Assembly: GCA_019843655.1 (NCBI GenBank)
Contig: JACDQD010000005.1
Coordinates: forward strand, 27,166,954-27,230,953
Reading direction: 5' to 3'
From: Lethocerus indicus
Lineage: Eukaryota; Arthropoda; Insecta; Hemiptera; Belostomatidae
Length of the DNA stretch: 64,000 nucleotides
Shown here: positions 25,781 through 50,429 of the stretch, one piece after another
How positions within the stretch are numbered: the stretch's first letter is position 1
Layout of the letters: every line of letters begins with the position of its first letter
Program-made: the position numbers and the translations under genes
Notes under the pieces: generated by a model
Database searches by the model: none
What the model was told of the DNA's origin: nothing
The model's input: only the letters and a program-made list of their open reading frames with translations

Positions 25781-27692
25781 TTAATGGCCTGAACCGGTAT
25801 GGTGGCTATCTTTCGGCTTGTAGTCCAACTGTTCCTGGGGGTTATGGGGCCAGAACGTTGGCCTCTTAGCAACATCCAAAGCTTCATTATGGTGGCTGTC
25901 ATAGAAGTCCTCCATAGTCATTTGTTCATATGGTAATAGAGACATCAGATATTGAACTTCCTCCTTGTATGCGGCAATTCGCTTGGACGATTCCATCTTG
26001 AAATTCTCAATTTGTTGTTTCTGCAAATATGGCCAAAAATAAAATCTTAAGCCTCTAACATTACACAATAATGTATAACAATCGATTAAGGACTAATTAA
26101 AAATGTTTTTGTTATCACTCCGAATGAAAGCATCACTAGGTGAATGTCCAATGGTGGTCTTCAAAGATACATGTAATAGTAGCCAGCAAATAAATGTAAC
26201 AAAACTATAATGTAAAATGGTAAGCATTCAATAATAATATATTAATATACTTATTATAACTAAAGCCATTAAAAGGTTCAAGTTTGTATTTCATATACCT
26301 GGACTAATTTTTCATTAAATAAAACCTCAAAGCCAATCCTTTAAAATTAAAAAGTCTTATGATATGATTAAGTTCAAGTATTTTTTTCCTAGGGTCTTAT
26401 GAGCTATATCAAATGCAATGACCTGATCTAAACTGAAGTTAACCTAACTTAGCCCAATCACCTAGGGTACAGGTTTTTTCCATAAATATTAGAAGTCCAG
26501 GGCCAATGGTCTTTATTAAGTCAAGTGGTTTGAAATGTCCACCTCTATCCAATATGGCCACATTTAAGGTATTTATTTGCATGAGTGATGAAATGAATGT
26601 TATGTATCATTGTTTCTAGTAAAACAACCATATGTAGGAAAATAACAAACACTTACCACTTCTTTTTCTTGAGCATCAATTAGGCTGGTGGCAGTATCAG
26701 CAGGATAAGGTACTTTAAATGCTTCATACTGCTTCTGGAAATTGTCAACCATGCCGGGTATAGGGATAGATTGTTTGTAGTGTGCCCAGTTGAGTTTCGG
26801 AGGCTCAGCAGGGTTTGCCATCATCCTAATAATAAAATGGCAAAAGATAATTTCCAATTTTGTACCAATTAAAACAAGAAAAGGCAGTAATCTAATTATA
26901 TTGATATGGATGTTGACCATACTGCAAATTCACAAATCCTTAATTTTTGCATGATCATGATGCACCTGCCCTAATTTGAAAATTGGAACATATTTAAACA
27001 AAATTAAAATGTCTTAAATTTTTTTTGACCTACCATATATGAAATAACTTAATGAAAAGGATTGGATACATATGAGGTACATATTAATTGATACAGTTGA
27101 TTCATTAGGTCATTCAGCCTTAGGTTTTTCAATCTTGTTACTCTATATCATCTCTCATTCATCAGACAGGGGGAGGGAGAGATTTCAGTAGTGGTACATG
27201 AGAAGACAGTTCAAATACTGTACCCACACACAAATGCAACACATCAAAATGGGCATTCGGGAAGAAACAGACAAAGGGTGATAATAAAAAACCGACAATT
27301 TATTTTAGGTGAATCATGGTAGACAGTGATAAGAACTGAGTAAGTACAGACTGACAGCTCACAATTTGCAATCTCCGCACTATTTTCATTTTAAAATATT
27401 CAGGTATAAGACAAGTCACATATTACCCTACCTACCTAAACTGTACCGGATTATAATTAAATTTAATGTTACAATTATTTTTAGCTTTGGTTTTATACGT
27501 TAAAAATTGACTGCAATTAAAAATTAAACGCGCAAAAATTATAAGAGAAAAAATCTAACTGATAACTTACCTCCTATAATAAGCATCGGACCTAGCTCTG
27601 AAAGCTTGAAACTTTGCTACCTGCGATTTTGGTACCCTTTCGGCTATTTTGCTCCATTCGGTTGAAAGTTTAGTAATACGCTTGGTCGCCAT
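25781..27692 (-). CDS. ATPsynD: ATP synthase subunit d, mitochondrial
   Basis: Subunit of the peripheral stalk of mitochondrial F1Fo ATP synthase on the inner membrane, holding F1 against rotation. Three coding exons on the minus strand: 27571-27692, 26657-26825 and 25781-26020, 531 nt in total, 176 residues, close to the usual 160-180. The protein begins MATKRITKLSTEWSKIAERV and has the family's AFRARSDAYYRR region, LNWAHYKQSIPIPGMVDNFQ, and a C-terminal MTMEDFYDSHHNEALD segment. All phases agree. As usual for this subunit, no long cleavable presequence is evident. It lies head to head with the PRDM-type gene, about 800 bp apart. Confidence 0.94.
26427..26530. repeat. Dispersed repeat copy in an ATPsynD intron
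   Basis: Shares blocks (TAACCTAACTTAGCC, CTAGGGTACAGG) with stretches near 6418 and 18800. Degraded and unclassified. Confidence 0.3.
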
Positions 27693-28495
27693 CCTCAAAA
27701 TCAAATTCTTCTGAGAAAAGAGATGATAACCTTACAACTCGGCTGAAAACCCAGCTGCAGAGAAAATTTGGAAAGGAGAACCGGTCTGACCAACTCTGGC
27801 AGTCATTAACTACAACTCTTCTTTTTAATATAGGCAATTACAATATATAGTATTATGTTGTTAAGAAATTAAATGAACTTGGAATTGGAAAAAAATATTT
27901 ACCTCAAATGTAATAGGAATTTTTGAGATATCAACACTACTTGTAATTGTTATATCACTATAAAATATGTTAACAAGTATTATTATTAATTATCTAATAA
28001 ATTAAAATTTAAAAATAGAACTAAAGTACTTTCAATTTTTAATCGAACCTAAACGTTAATATTTTATTTAGAACATTTATAAAAGCAACTTGTAATTGTA
28101 TTTAAGTACAATTGTAAATTGTATTTAATTACTTATATATTTAAATGAAGGATAGCGACAGCATTTAACAATACTTAAGGACAATTGGAATGCCTTAGAC
28201 AAAAATCATTACTTTGTTATTATTTTTTTCCGACACTTAATTGTTCAAACATGGTCATGAAAAGAAGCAGAGGGATTGGATCTAAGGATAGACAGATTTA
28301 GCAATGGGTACTTTGAAAATTATTTCATGGTGTAAATAGAAATGTATTTACACATAAATAGGGAAATACAAATGTTTCGTAGTGGATGTCAGTAGGCGTG
28401 GCAATTGGGGCCGAGTCGGTGGTTTAACAGTTTTCCTCTAGCATTAAATCAATATTGCCGGGTGGAGGTTTCCGGGCTGTTGTCAGACACTAGGA
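27693..28495. promoter_or_regulatory. Divergent intergenic region, ATPsynD / PRDM-type gene
   Basis: About 800 bp between two divergent start codons, so it should contain both promoters and 5' UTRs. AT-rich except for the 100 bp before the PRDM-type start, which is more GC-rich and may be its 5' UTR. No specific factor site is claimed. Confidence 0.45.
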
Positions 28496-31400
28496 ATGCC
28501 CAAGAGGGTCAAGAGGTTCAAAAGGCCCAACAACGACCGGACACAGGAAAACAGCGAGAATAATGCTAAGTACGTCAATATCGGCGAAAAAAATGTCAAT
28601 AACTGGTATGCGATCAGGGAAAAGTTGCACTTTAAGTGCGACAGAGACTTTGTTGAATACCTCCTCGGTCTTGCCGATAAGTGTTTACGGTAAGTTTCGA
28701 TTTCTACTTCATCTTTCCGTCTTGAACAATGTCGTGGAAATCGGTCAATGAAATTAATTACGTAATAAAATTGTATTTTAGTTTTTGTGTGGGGATTTGT
28801 AATCTACTGTTTGCACTCAATTATTTTGTTCTAAGCTTCAATGATTTTTGTCTAGTCATTATGATATTGCTGAAAGAATGTGCAATATTACTGATACTGA
28901 AACAACGACTGATGAATCTTGTCCTAACTTAGGACCAAATAAGCCAGTGGAGACAGAAAATATCAAGAGTGATAAACAGAATTGTGTAACTCTATACGAA
29001 GGGCACAGACTCAGAACTGTACTTTTATTGTTTTTCAGCTCCAAACTCCACAGTCGACATGAGGAAGTTGCAACTGATGTTCAGTGTGCTTCTGCAGTCC
29101 AAGTTTGTCCAATTACTCGTCAAAACGGCGACGAGGGAGAGTCTAGAATATTATCCACCGTAGATGAAAATATGGTAGCTTCATCAAAAAATATGGATGA
29201 TAAGTCTTTGACACTTCTTATTGTGAAAGATAGCGAAGAAGTTGAAACTCATGGAACTAACTTGAGAAAATGTATTGTAATACCAAGTGAAGAAACTGGA
29301 ACAAAACCATCTTTTACAAGTGAAGCTGTTGACAGTAATCAAAATAAGACAGGAAGACATCTTGAACTTGAAATTGATGGAGAAGCAGTTGAGAAGAATA
29401 GGGACAATGAAGTCAATAGTGAAACTGATAGTTTTGACAAACATATGAAGAAAAGGCATAAAGCAATGATTAAGTAAGTATTTGTTGTTATAGTAAGGTG
29501 ACAGCTGAGAATTCAAATTTGATATAATTTTTTTTTAAGTAACCATAAAAATAGATCACGATCTGTGTCAGAATTGACATCTTTTATTTACAATAAAGTC
29601 ATACTTATTACATAGTACCTTATTATCACTGTCATTACACATAACCTGTATCCATTGATAACTGTAGATAATTACAAAATACAGTTGACAATAGTGATAA
29701 AGTCAAAACTGATACAGACTAATGTCAAATAGAATATTGCATTAATGATAATATTTTAAAGTGACACAGATTCCTAGAATCGTAGTGGAATAATATTTAA
29801 CTCACTAAACAATCCATAACTATTAATACCATATTTTATTAACTTTTTAGGAAGTATGAAAATAGTAAAGATTTATGTGACAGAAGTCAAACCAGTGAAT
29901 TTAAGGAAATAGAGGAGGAGGAAAATAATACAGCGAATAACCAAAAACCAAAAACTGGATGCATTGAAGTCACCAATGAACCAGATGTTAATGAAGATAA
30001 TTCCACAACAGTGAAACAATGTATCAATTGTGACGCAAAACATCCGGAAAACTGTTGTCCACTGAAAGAGCCAGTCAGAAAAATCCCTGATTCTACTTTA
30101 TTGTCTGACTGGTTAGTTAGTGCTGACTCTGCTGCACACAGTTTTGCCCTTGCTTCACTGCCAAATTGTCTGGAATTGAGGCAGGTCGAATTGAAACATG
30201 GTTTGAGTGTTTTCAGCAAAGTTGAACTACCAAGGTATACTGAATTTGGACCACTAATAGCCCTACCAATAAAAGAGATGGAAATTGCTGATGACTTTTC
30301 AATGAGGCACATATGGGAGGTGGGTTCATCATAAAAATTGGATTAGTAGTATCTGGATTGATAGTTCAAATTGAAATCTTAATGGGGTTTGGATTTAATT
30401 TAAACCAGGTTATTTAAAATTTGTGTTTAGAATTAAATGAAATTTATGCATTTAGCGCAAGAAAAAGTTCAGTTGAAAAATATAGAGTGTAGCTCATATG
30501 ATAATAACATTACAAGATTAAGACAATAATAATGGGTTTCATCTTCACAACTGGTCCATATTCCATTAATTGCAACTTGTTGATATTACTTGCTTGTTGA
30601 ACAACTTTTTCACAACCCTACTTATTTATTATACTTTTGAATAATTAAACTTCCCTAACGGACATTTTATATCTCCACTATTGATCATATATAGCCCAAG
30701 GTAATGTGCACTTATCCACTGTTCATATAAGGCACAAATTAAAATAGCATAAGAATGTTTTATTTATAATAAATATTTGCAATATAACTTATTTTTAAAC
30801 TTGTTTCTTAATTCATTTAAGAATTCTTATTTGATTTTTGTACATCCTTCCACTGCATATATCTGTTACTATAAGATTAAAACTTTCTACTATTGTAGTG
30901 AAGTGAAAAATGAAGTCAAGAATAATAATTCTTATACAAATTTAACAGGAAGGTGACATTTTTTGTACAGAATTTTTTTCACTATATTAATGATCATTTC
31001 CTCGTTTATTTCAGGTTTCTGAAGGAAAATATATGACTAGTGAAGATGAGAATAAGTCCAATTGGTTGAGATGGTTAAGACCAGCCCGGATAAGGCATCA
31101 TGTAATATAGTGCCTGTAGTCTCAGAAAAATTGAGGAGAAAAAACAGACTTGATGATAATTGCGGTAGCGATCTTCATGAAAAGCTTTGTTTTATAACTA
31201 CATCAATGATAAAAGCTGGCGAAGAGCTATTATTTTGGTCACAAACTACTGGCGCTTGGGCTTCAAAAAATATGGATAAAACAAGTAAGTATGGAATTAA
31301 TTTGTAATTATATTCCATCTTTATAATTCGCATTCTCCCAAGTGTTTGATCCTTTGCTATTCTGACTTTGATATTTCACCGTCATCACATATCCCCTCCT

Positions 31401-34400
31401 ATGTATTTTAATAATTTTCATTGTGATTTTTTTTATGGAGCTATGAAATGTAAATTGAAGTTCATCACCTTTACTAATTTATATTATTGTCACTATAGGC
31501 TGTGGTGGGTGCAACCTGAAGTTTGATCACTCACTATATTACAAACTTCATTGCAGTGTGTTCCATGAAGCTAGCCTGAGTCTAACAGTGAGAAAGTATC
31601 ATTGTAAAGTGTGTGGCACACCTGTATTGGGCAAACAGAACATTATGAAACATGCAGCTCTATACCACAACGGCAAAGGAGCCTATCAGTGTCAATTCTG
31701 CTCAAAAGTATGAATTATCTTTATATTTAAAAAATGATTCATTTAATTATTATAAAGGGGCTGTATTGTGTGAGCAATTAGCATTGCAACTTCAGACACC
31801 CAATGAGTATTGGCATATATTATGTATTATACACACAGACAATTTTTTTAAATTTCTAAAGATCATCTGTTAACTTTGTTCCCAAACTAATGCATTGCAT
31901 AGGTATAGTCGAACTTATGGAATAAAATCAAATGGAAGGTATTTTTTTAATATTAAGTTATACAGTAAGTTTATATAATGATCACTTTTACTATTTTATC
32001 TTATACTGGTTCTGTATATATTATTTCCCCTCTTGTATCCTATTAATATATTACATTATGTATATGCTTGTAAATATACATCTCATGTGAATTAGAAGTA
32101 TGTGTGTATGTTTTCAAGTTTTTGTTTCTACATTATAAAACCTTAGGAATTATCAAATACTTCCATTTCAGTTTGAACCTTGAGTATACTTGTGATGTGA
32201 TATGTGTTAATAATTATTCCCTGATTAATATTTTTCTGTGCAGTATTTTCTGAGGCTGAATTACCTAGAGATGCATCGCAACTATGGGTGTTCAGCTAAT
32301 CCTCATCGGGCACGCCCTCTCTGTGACTACTGTGGTAGGAAGTTCTGCCAGCCTCAAAAACTGAAAGTCCATATAAAGAGAATGCATAGTGGTATGCTCA
32401 TATTGTATATTTCAAGTGAGATCTATTCAAAGTTTAATTTACGTTACAGTGTAGTATAAAAATATATTTTTCATTTTACTGACCTCTAAAAAAATAATTA
32501 TTGTAAAATCAATCATTAAATTGTTGGAATCATGGTAAATATGTGACTATAAGTGTAAATTTAATAACAGTATATTTTCAAAATTATTTTTTTAAGCGAC
32601 CTAAGCTTGAGAGGTAAGAAATCACAATTCTCCTGGAGGAATTCACATGCAATTGTCTCTGTTCCCTTAGGCTTAAGGTATCCTTCAACTTTTTTTGAAA
32701 ATGTATTTAAAACTTGAAAATATATTTAAAGTATGTAGGTAGGTAGGAGAAGAATAGATTTTTGTTATAAATTTGTTATTTTCATGGTAGAATTTTTATT
32801 TTATTTTTTTATATTTATTGGCTTATTTTATTTCTTTTTAGGTTTTAATGTCGCTGTCAATATTATTCATAATATTATTAAAATTATATTTTTCTCTTTG
32901 GAGGTCTCTGTTCTGTAATATTGAATTTATGTGCTATGAAGTAAGTATTTTTTTTCTTTTATTTTTTTTCTTTGCCTTTTTTAGTTTATTTATGTATGAT
33001 TTAATAAAACTATGTATTATATATTGTTCTAAAGAGAATTACTAATGAGGGGACTAAATTTGTTTACCATAAATCTGATATTATCAATTGCATGTATATT
33101 TTTTTAGTCATTATGCTACATTATTCAGAAACTTTTGTATATAATTTAATAATCATAAATGTACTTTTGGTACATTTTTGTTAATTGTATTTTTTGTTAT
33201 TTTACATTAATTTTTGTTACAGACTTGTCAGAGGTTTTGAGAGAGTTCCAATGTGGAGAATGTTTAAAAGTGTTGGGCTCCAGGGCTGCTCTGCAGAGGC
33301 ACAACAAGGAAGTGCACAAGAGACCATCTAGTGCACTTCAACAGTGTGCAAAGTGCGATAAGACTTTTCAAAATAGATCAAATCTTAAAATACACATGCT
33401 CACTCATTCAGGGGTCAAACCCTTTAAGTAAGTTGACACTTAACTCTATTTCCAACTGATAGAATCAGTTATTTTTCACATACATTTCTATGCATTTGGG
33501 ATCCCAACATGTAATCATACATATACCAAAAGTAGGAAATTGTTTTCTGTATTTTTGATTTCATTGTCTTTCAACACACAACAAGCAATTTCTTATTTCA
33601 ACCCATGCTTTAGAATTAGCCAGGCTCACTTTCATTACCCTGTTCAGTTTCTTTGGAACACAGCCTTTTAAGACAGTCATTTCATCTCTATTCACACTTC
33701 CATAAGCTTGCTGGAAATAAATAGAACAGAAATAGAATAGAATAGAAAAAATAATGTGTGAATTGACTAGTATTGTTGTGCAGGTGTCAAGAACTAAGCT
33801 GTTTAGCTGCATTTACAACAAAGCAGTGTCTTCAGTTTCACTACAGGAAAGTTCATGGTCTGACTGATGGTCAATTTCCAAGGATTGTACGCTCAGTTGA
33901 ATATACTTTCGATGCATATGCGGGCCATCAGCAACATTCTGCAGACAATAAAATGACAGGTTGATTTTAGAAGTAACACTATTTCCTAATAGTATACAAT
34001 TATTGATTCAACAGTGGCTCAGGTGGTAAAAAGCTGTTACTCTCATGTCAGATATACATGGATTTATTGTCAACAATGATCCTTAATGAAATAAGGACAG
34101 TTAATCAAAGGTAAATTACTTTCATTTAAGCTGTTGGTATCAACTTCAAGACAACATATTTTCAAGTTTAATTCAAGTTTTGCGGTAAAGGGATGGTCAA
34201 ATGTAACGTCCATATATGATTAACCATTTTGTATGTTTGGCCTGATGCTTTAGTAAATTATTTCAATAACAGTTTGATATCGTAGACTTAATATATGAGT
34301 GGTGACAATCGAGATCCTTTTGGTCCAAGTTTCTGGTTATAATTATATTTTAATCATTAATAGGAAATTAATTAATTATAAATTATTGATGAGCTTGAAA

Positions 34401-35859
34401 AATATGAAAAGGAACTTTAGAGATTATGAAATTACAAAATTTCTCTTCACAATTTTAATAATTCATAATTATTTCTTCATAATTTGAAAATTTGGTAAAA
34501 TATAGAGTTAGTTTTACATGTATATTACCTTTGTGTTTTATATATTTTCTTTTGCTGTTTTGTGATAATTTTCTCTCCACAATTATAACAGTTTATTCTT
34601 TTGTGATTCAATATTCAGAGTCTGTGTCAGAAGAGGAGCAGAACAGTCAGATTTCACTGTTGGCACAAACTTCCAGTCCTCCTTCTACCATTGAAGAACA
34701 GATACAGCAGTCAGAAGATTATAGTGTACAAAAAAGTAAAGGTGTAGTGAGTAAAGGTAGCAAAAAGTGGATGGGAGATACAAAGCCAGTCGATGAAGAG
34801 GATAACTTAGGGGAGAAATGTTCTCAGTGGGAAACACAGAAATGTTCATCACCTACAGTTTATAATAAGGCTAGTACATGTGATAGTAATATTAATTGCA
34901 GCGTAGATTGTAGTAATAATAGAACAGTTGTCATGTCATCTTCCTCTTCAAAAGCTAGTCTACTGGTCGAGGCTGCTATAGATGCAGCAGAAAAAGACAT
35001 AGGAGGACACCATAGTGTGCACAATCATACAGAAGAGTCGGTATCAGGTCAGAGCTTTGATGAAAGGAGGGTGCAGGAGTCCACATTGATGAGACCTCCA
35101 ACTCCTATTTTCTATGATGCATTACAGGATGGAGGAGGTGTACCTCAGTTGTCCCCTGATCACCAGAGAAAAAGGCAATGGGAAGAAGAGCCAGCAGAAC
35201 ATTACACGCCTCCAGAGGTTACTACAACAATACATCACAACCTCATGAATGTTTGCAGTGAAGAAAAAACAAGATATGATGTGCGAGGCTCTATGCAAAC
35301 ATCCGAAGATGAGAGTCTTCTCCAAGCACAAAACCTTAGTTTGACAAAGAGGTCTTTAGTACAGCCTTCTGAATATTTGTACAAATACCAAGATGAAAGG
35401 AACTTTGAAGAAGGCATAGACATGTCAAGGAATAGCACTGCCGGTATCATGTACCATCACCATCACCATCCTCATCCTCATCATTCAAGTTTTGTGAGAT
35501 ATCCAACTAGTGCACCGACAAGTATGATGTACGATCAACATTATGCCGCTGCTGCATATCATCACACTGAGGTATTGAGGGTTATTAGTCTGGCACATGG
35601 CCATTCTCTTACTACAAACAATAGTGAAAGTAGTGATAATGCTGCAATAGCTTTTAGACACCATCAGATGTTAGCACCATCATCCCCACCTCCTCTTCCA
35701 CCACCTCCACCCCCTCACACAGACCATCAGACAGACAACAGGTTACTTATTTCACAATCAGATGGCTACCAAACATATCCAGTATCACCACCTAGATATC
35801 TTTCTCCAAAATCACACTCTCCATCTGTCGCGTATCATCATTATTCTGGGTATTACTGA
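28496..35859 (+). CDS. PRDM-family zinc-finger protein with an apparent frameshift in the PR domain
   Basis: Probable nuclear DNA-binding regulator of the PRDM family (PR/SET-like domain plus C2H2 fingers). Exons: 28496-28689, 28856-29473, 29851-30319, 31015-31284, 31499-31707, 32244-32391, 33223-33427, 33784-33959 and 34619-35859, about 1176 residues. Order: acidic, Ser/Thr-rich N-terminus; zinc knuckle CINCDAKHPENCCPLKEP (~327-345); PR domain (~355-510, with LPNCLELRQ, FSKVELPRYTEFGP, NWLRWLRPAR and GEELLFW); about seven C2H2 fingers (~518-750), including CAKCDKTFQNRSNLKIHMLT; then a long disordered tail with a His-rich run near 35454-35490 and a proline run near 35691-35715. The knuckle-PR-finger order resembles PRDM9/10/15-like proteins; orthology is open. 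Exon 4 is 270 nt but must contribute 271: one base seems missing near 31085-31091. The frame before it gives WLRPAR, the frame after it DKASCNIVPVVSEK. Confidence 0.82.
34010..34090 (+). mobile_element. Possible tRNA-derived SINE remnant
   Basis: The stretch AGTGGCTCAGGTGGTAAAAA resembles a degenerate A-box in tRNA context. The B-box is poor. It lies in the last intron of the PRDM-type gene. Confidence 0.3.
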
Positions 35860-38344
35860 ACATCTATATCCTTCTGATGGTCTGTAATAAAGGGAATTTT
35901 TGTTATGGTAAGTGTGTTTACATGTATATATCTGGGTGAGAAATATGTGCTTCTGTTATTAGATTAAATGGCTTATGTTGTTTGTAAATTTATTAATTGT
36001 ACATATATTAACCTTTTTTCATTAAATTAAAAAGAGATAATTGTGAATAGGAACCATTACCCATTCAGGGACATAATTATTTACCCTAATTTTTCTAGTA
36101 ATGATATTGTACAATTTACCATTATTGCAAATGGACTACCAGCCTTGAGTATTAACAACTATAAAATAGTTGACTTAGATGATTCAATTTATCAAAATTA
36201 CAATTTTGTGATGTTTATATACATGAGTAAAATTTGTTATAATCATACTTTATATGCTCAGAATGAATATAATTATTTGTAAATAAAAGGCCATTTCATT
36301 TTTATTTCATGATTTTGAACTTTGTCCCAGAACTCTGATCCTCAGGTACTGACATGATTGATGATAACTGACAGGAAATTGGCAAAAGAATTCAAACCAA
36401 ATTCATAGAATAATTATATTTTGTGCATGTTGTGTATACAAAGGATTACACAAAGGAGATATAAACATTTAAATATTGGTTTAATTAAATATGTTAAGAA
36501 AAGTGATTAATACACTTTCATTCCCTTGTATAATTTTTTTTACATTTATAATATTAAAAAAAAATAAAAACTCTATGTAACATTTTCCATGAATTCCATC
36601 AATTATTGAGTGTTAGAACATTGAAGTAGAATTAAGAATAGTTACAAAGCTTTCAAATATTTTAACAATGATTACTTTCTACCAACATTGAAAAAATGTT
36701 AATTATATGATGTTTTAAGTAACATCATTAGATTTTTAATTGTGTATCTTTTTTACATGTTATAAGGTAATAATTAAATTTTAATATTGTTGTTTTTCTT
36801 ATTAGCAGATTTAATCTTTGTCAAATTTTATGGTATACATACAATAAAATAGATGCATCGTTAACCTATAAGAATTACAAAGTAAATCCAGGTACAAATA
36901 TTTATACTACTTGTGTAATTTGCTGCTCTCCTTTTTTACTGGAAATTGTTTCCGTGATTTCAATTCAGTATATGATGTACAACCATTATAGTTTTTATTA
37001 TTTACACTGTTTTCTTCAAGGCATTGATGTTAATTGCTGAAGATGTTATTTTGATATGTTTTAATTGTTGCAATTGATTGTTGATTGAAGCAAGGATGAA
37101 TATTTAAACGTGATTAATAATTTTATTTATTTTTTTTATATTTATGGGCAGTATAAGGAAACAAACTGATGTTCACCCATATAATTTTTATTTATATTCA
37201 AATGTTTCTTATGACACTTTTGTACAATTGGATATACAAGTAGCTGTGACTGCAAGATAAGATGTTTCCATACAAAATATTCTGTACTGTATAAGTATCT
37301 TTCCTGAGCCTGCCTTAATTAAATCCTAGTAATTAAAGAATTATTATTTAATGTAGTTTCTTATTTGATATTTGTTGTTTTTTATCTTAGCTCATAAGTC
37401 TGTCATTCATTAAAAAAATTAGATCAACCATTCCATGAAGTAATATAGGCTTTGTTCAATGGATTTTATTTGTCCATGCGTTACAATCATTTTTGCATGG
37501 AAGAGGACAAAGAAGAAACAAATTCAACTAGTTTGTCTTGTATTTGATGTTGAAACCATCTTACCATTGTTCATCTAACTAAATGGTTGTGCCAAATTTT
37601 CCATAAATAACTTTTTCATTGGAATATTGTTTTATAGTTATACTCTAGACACATTTTAATTGAATATAAATTGTTAAATCTCATACTTGTTTAACTTAAT
37701 GGTTTGCAATAGAAGTCAAATTTGTTCAATTGTGAAAAAATTAAAATCTTAATCTTAATGTCTTTTCTTGTCTAAAAAGGACAGCAATTTATTTTATGCC
37801 TCAATACCTAAATGTTAAATGTCTTCAGAAACCCACTCAATCAGTTTTTTCAGAATTTTACATATTTGGACATATAACCATATGTACAAATTTAACTGTG
37901 TTAATGTTTCCCAATAAAATTCAGTGTATCATAGATTATGCCAATACTTTTTTGTAATGCATATTTAAATAACATCGTCGAATTAGGTGCAAAAAGCAAA
38001 TGAACCAATCTCATATACTTTGTTTAGTAAGACAGTTATATCTGTATATTTTTTTTTGTGATCAGATTATTTATGTGATGAAATAATATTTTTAAGTGTG
38101 TGTTAGTAATAAATTTTGAAGTCTTAAATGAACTAATTTATTAAAAATATTTATGATACAAACGAGTAAATGCCGAAATAAAAATTAATTTGGTAACACT
38201 GACGCTTCCGGGGAACCGTCTTTTTCCTGCTTTGTGTAGAGAAGCCATATTGTATTGGATCGGCGTCGTATAACTAGCTTGGAAGTTTGTTTATTAGCGT
38301 TCTCGTTCGTTCTTTCATCAAATTCCGACAAAACATTTTTAAAC
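35860..38344. other. 3' UTR of the PRDM-type gene and helicase promoter region
   Basis: Two AATAAA signals follow the PRDM-type stop, at 35886-35891 and 36282-36287, so alternative 3' ends are likely. The rest is AT-rich with no gene. From about 38200 the sequence becomes richer in G and C with a pyrimidine tract (CTTTTTCCTGCTTTG); this is the likely helicase promoter and 5' UTR. Confidence 0.5.
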
Positions 38345-49790
<11,446 letters not shown>

Positions 49791-49804
49791 CCTACTTACC
49801 GGTA

Positions 49805-49810
49805 AATAAA
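49805..49810 (+). promoter_or_regulatory. Poly(A) signal of the helicase gene
   Basis: AATAAA 15 nt after the stop codon. Another lies near 50104, so a longer 3' UTR is also possible. Confidence 0.5.
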
Positions 49811-50277
49811 TGTTGTATGTCACCCACCAGACAATATTCATATCCGTTTCCGTTTTAACACGCTTTCACAAAAAAGTCAAGAGAAAGACTGCACCATGTC
49901 TTTTTCTCCATGTCCATAATCAATCTTTTAATACATTTTTAAATTTGAAATGAAAAATTTTAATTTTGTGCCAGAGCTTTTGGTCATAACCATTTGTGTA
50001 TAGTCTACAATGTAGTCCCTACGATCTTTTGTTACATCATCACTAACTGGGAATTATGATTTTTATGGGAACCGGTAAAAGACCAATGCTATACCTATTA
50101 AAAAATAAAGCTGAAAACAGGGTAATATTTAGGTTGCTAGTGGCTAATTGAGCATACTGTTACCATTATTAAACTAATATCGAATAAATTGTGTAAACAG
50201 TAGTGACAGTAATCAAAGCACATGAAAACAGCTTCGTTGTCCGCAAGGGGTTGGAATACTGTAGATTCGCGTTCTTT

Positions 50278-50422
50278 TGTCTCCTCTTGCTGGTTTGGCC
50301 TTTTGCTAAGACCCCTACTTTTGGCTGCTCACCATCTTCGGTAGTGACTAAAGTCACTGCTATTGAAAATAGGGAGCAGCCAAAACTGGTCTAGCAAAAG
50401 ACAAAACGAGCGAGAGGAGACA
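50278..50422. repeat. Long imperfect inverted repeat (hairpin) downstream of the helicase gene
   Basis: Left arm 50278-50330 and right arm 50374-50422 are imperfect reverse complements, sharing TTTTGGCTGCTC, CTTTTGCTA and GTCTCCTCT. The 43-nt centre holds a second palindrome, AGTGACT AA AGTCACT (50343-50358). Either a MITE-like element or, if transcribed, a long hairpin in the helicase 3' UTR. Confidence 0.65.
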
Positions 50423-50429
50423 CAGAAAC

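Noticed and set aside
29184..30312. Minus-strand open frames of 110 and 141 codons.
   Set aside because: They are shadows of the PRDM-type exons, which have conserved domains and consistent splicing on the plus strand.
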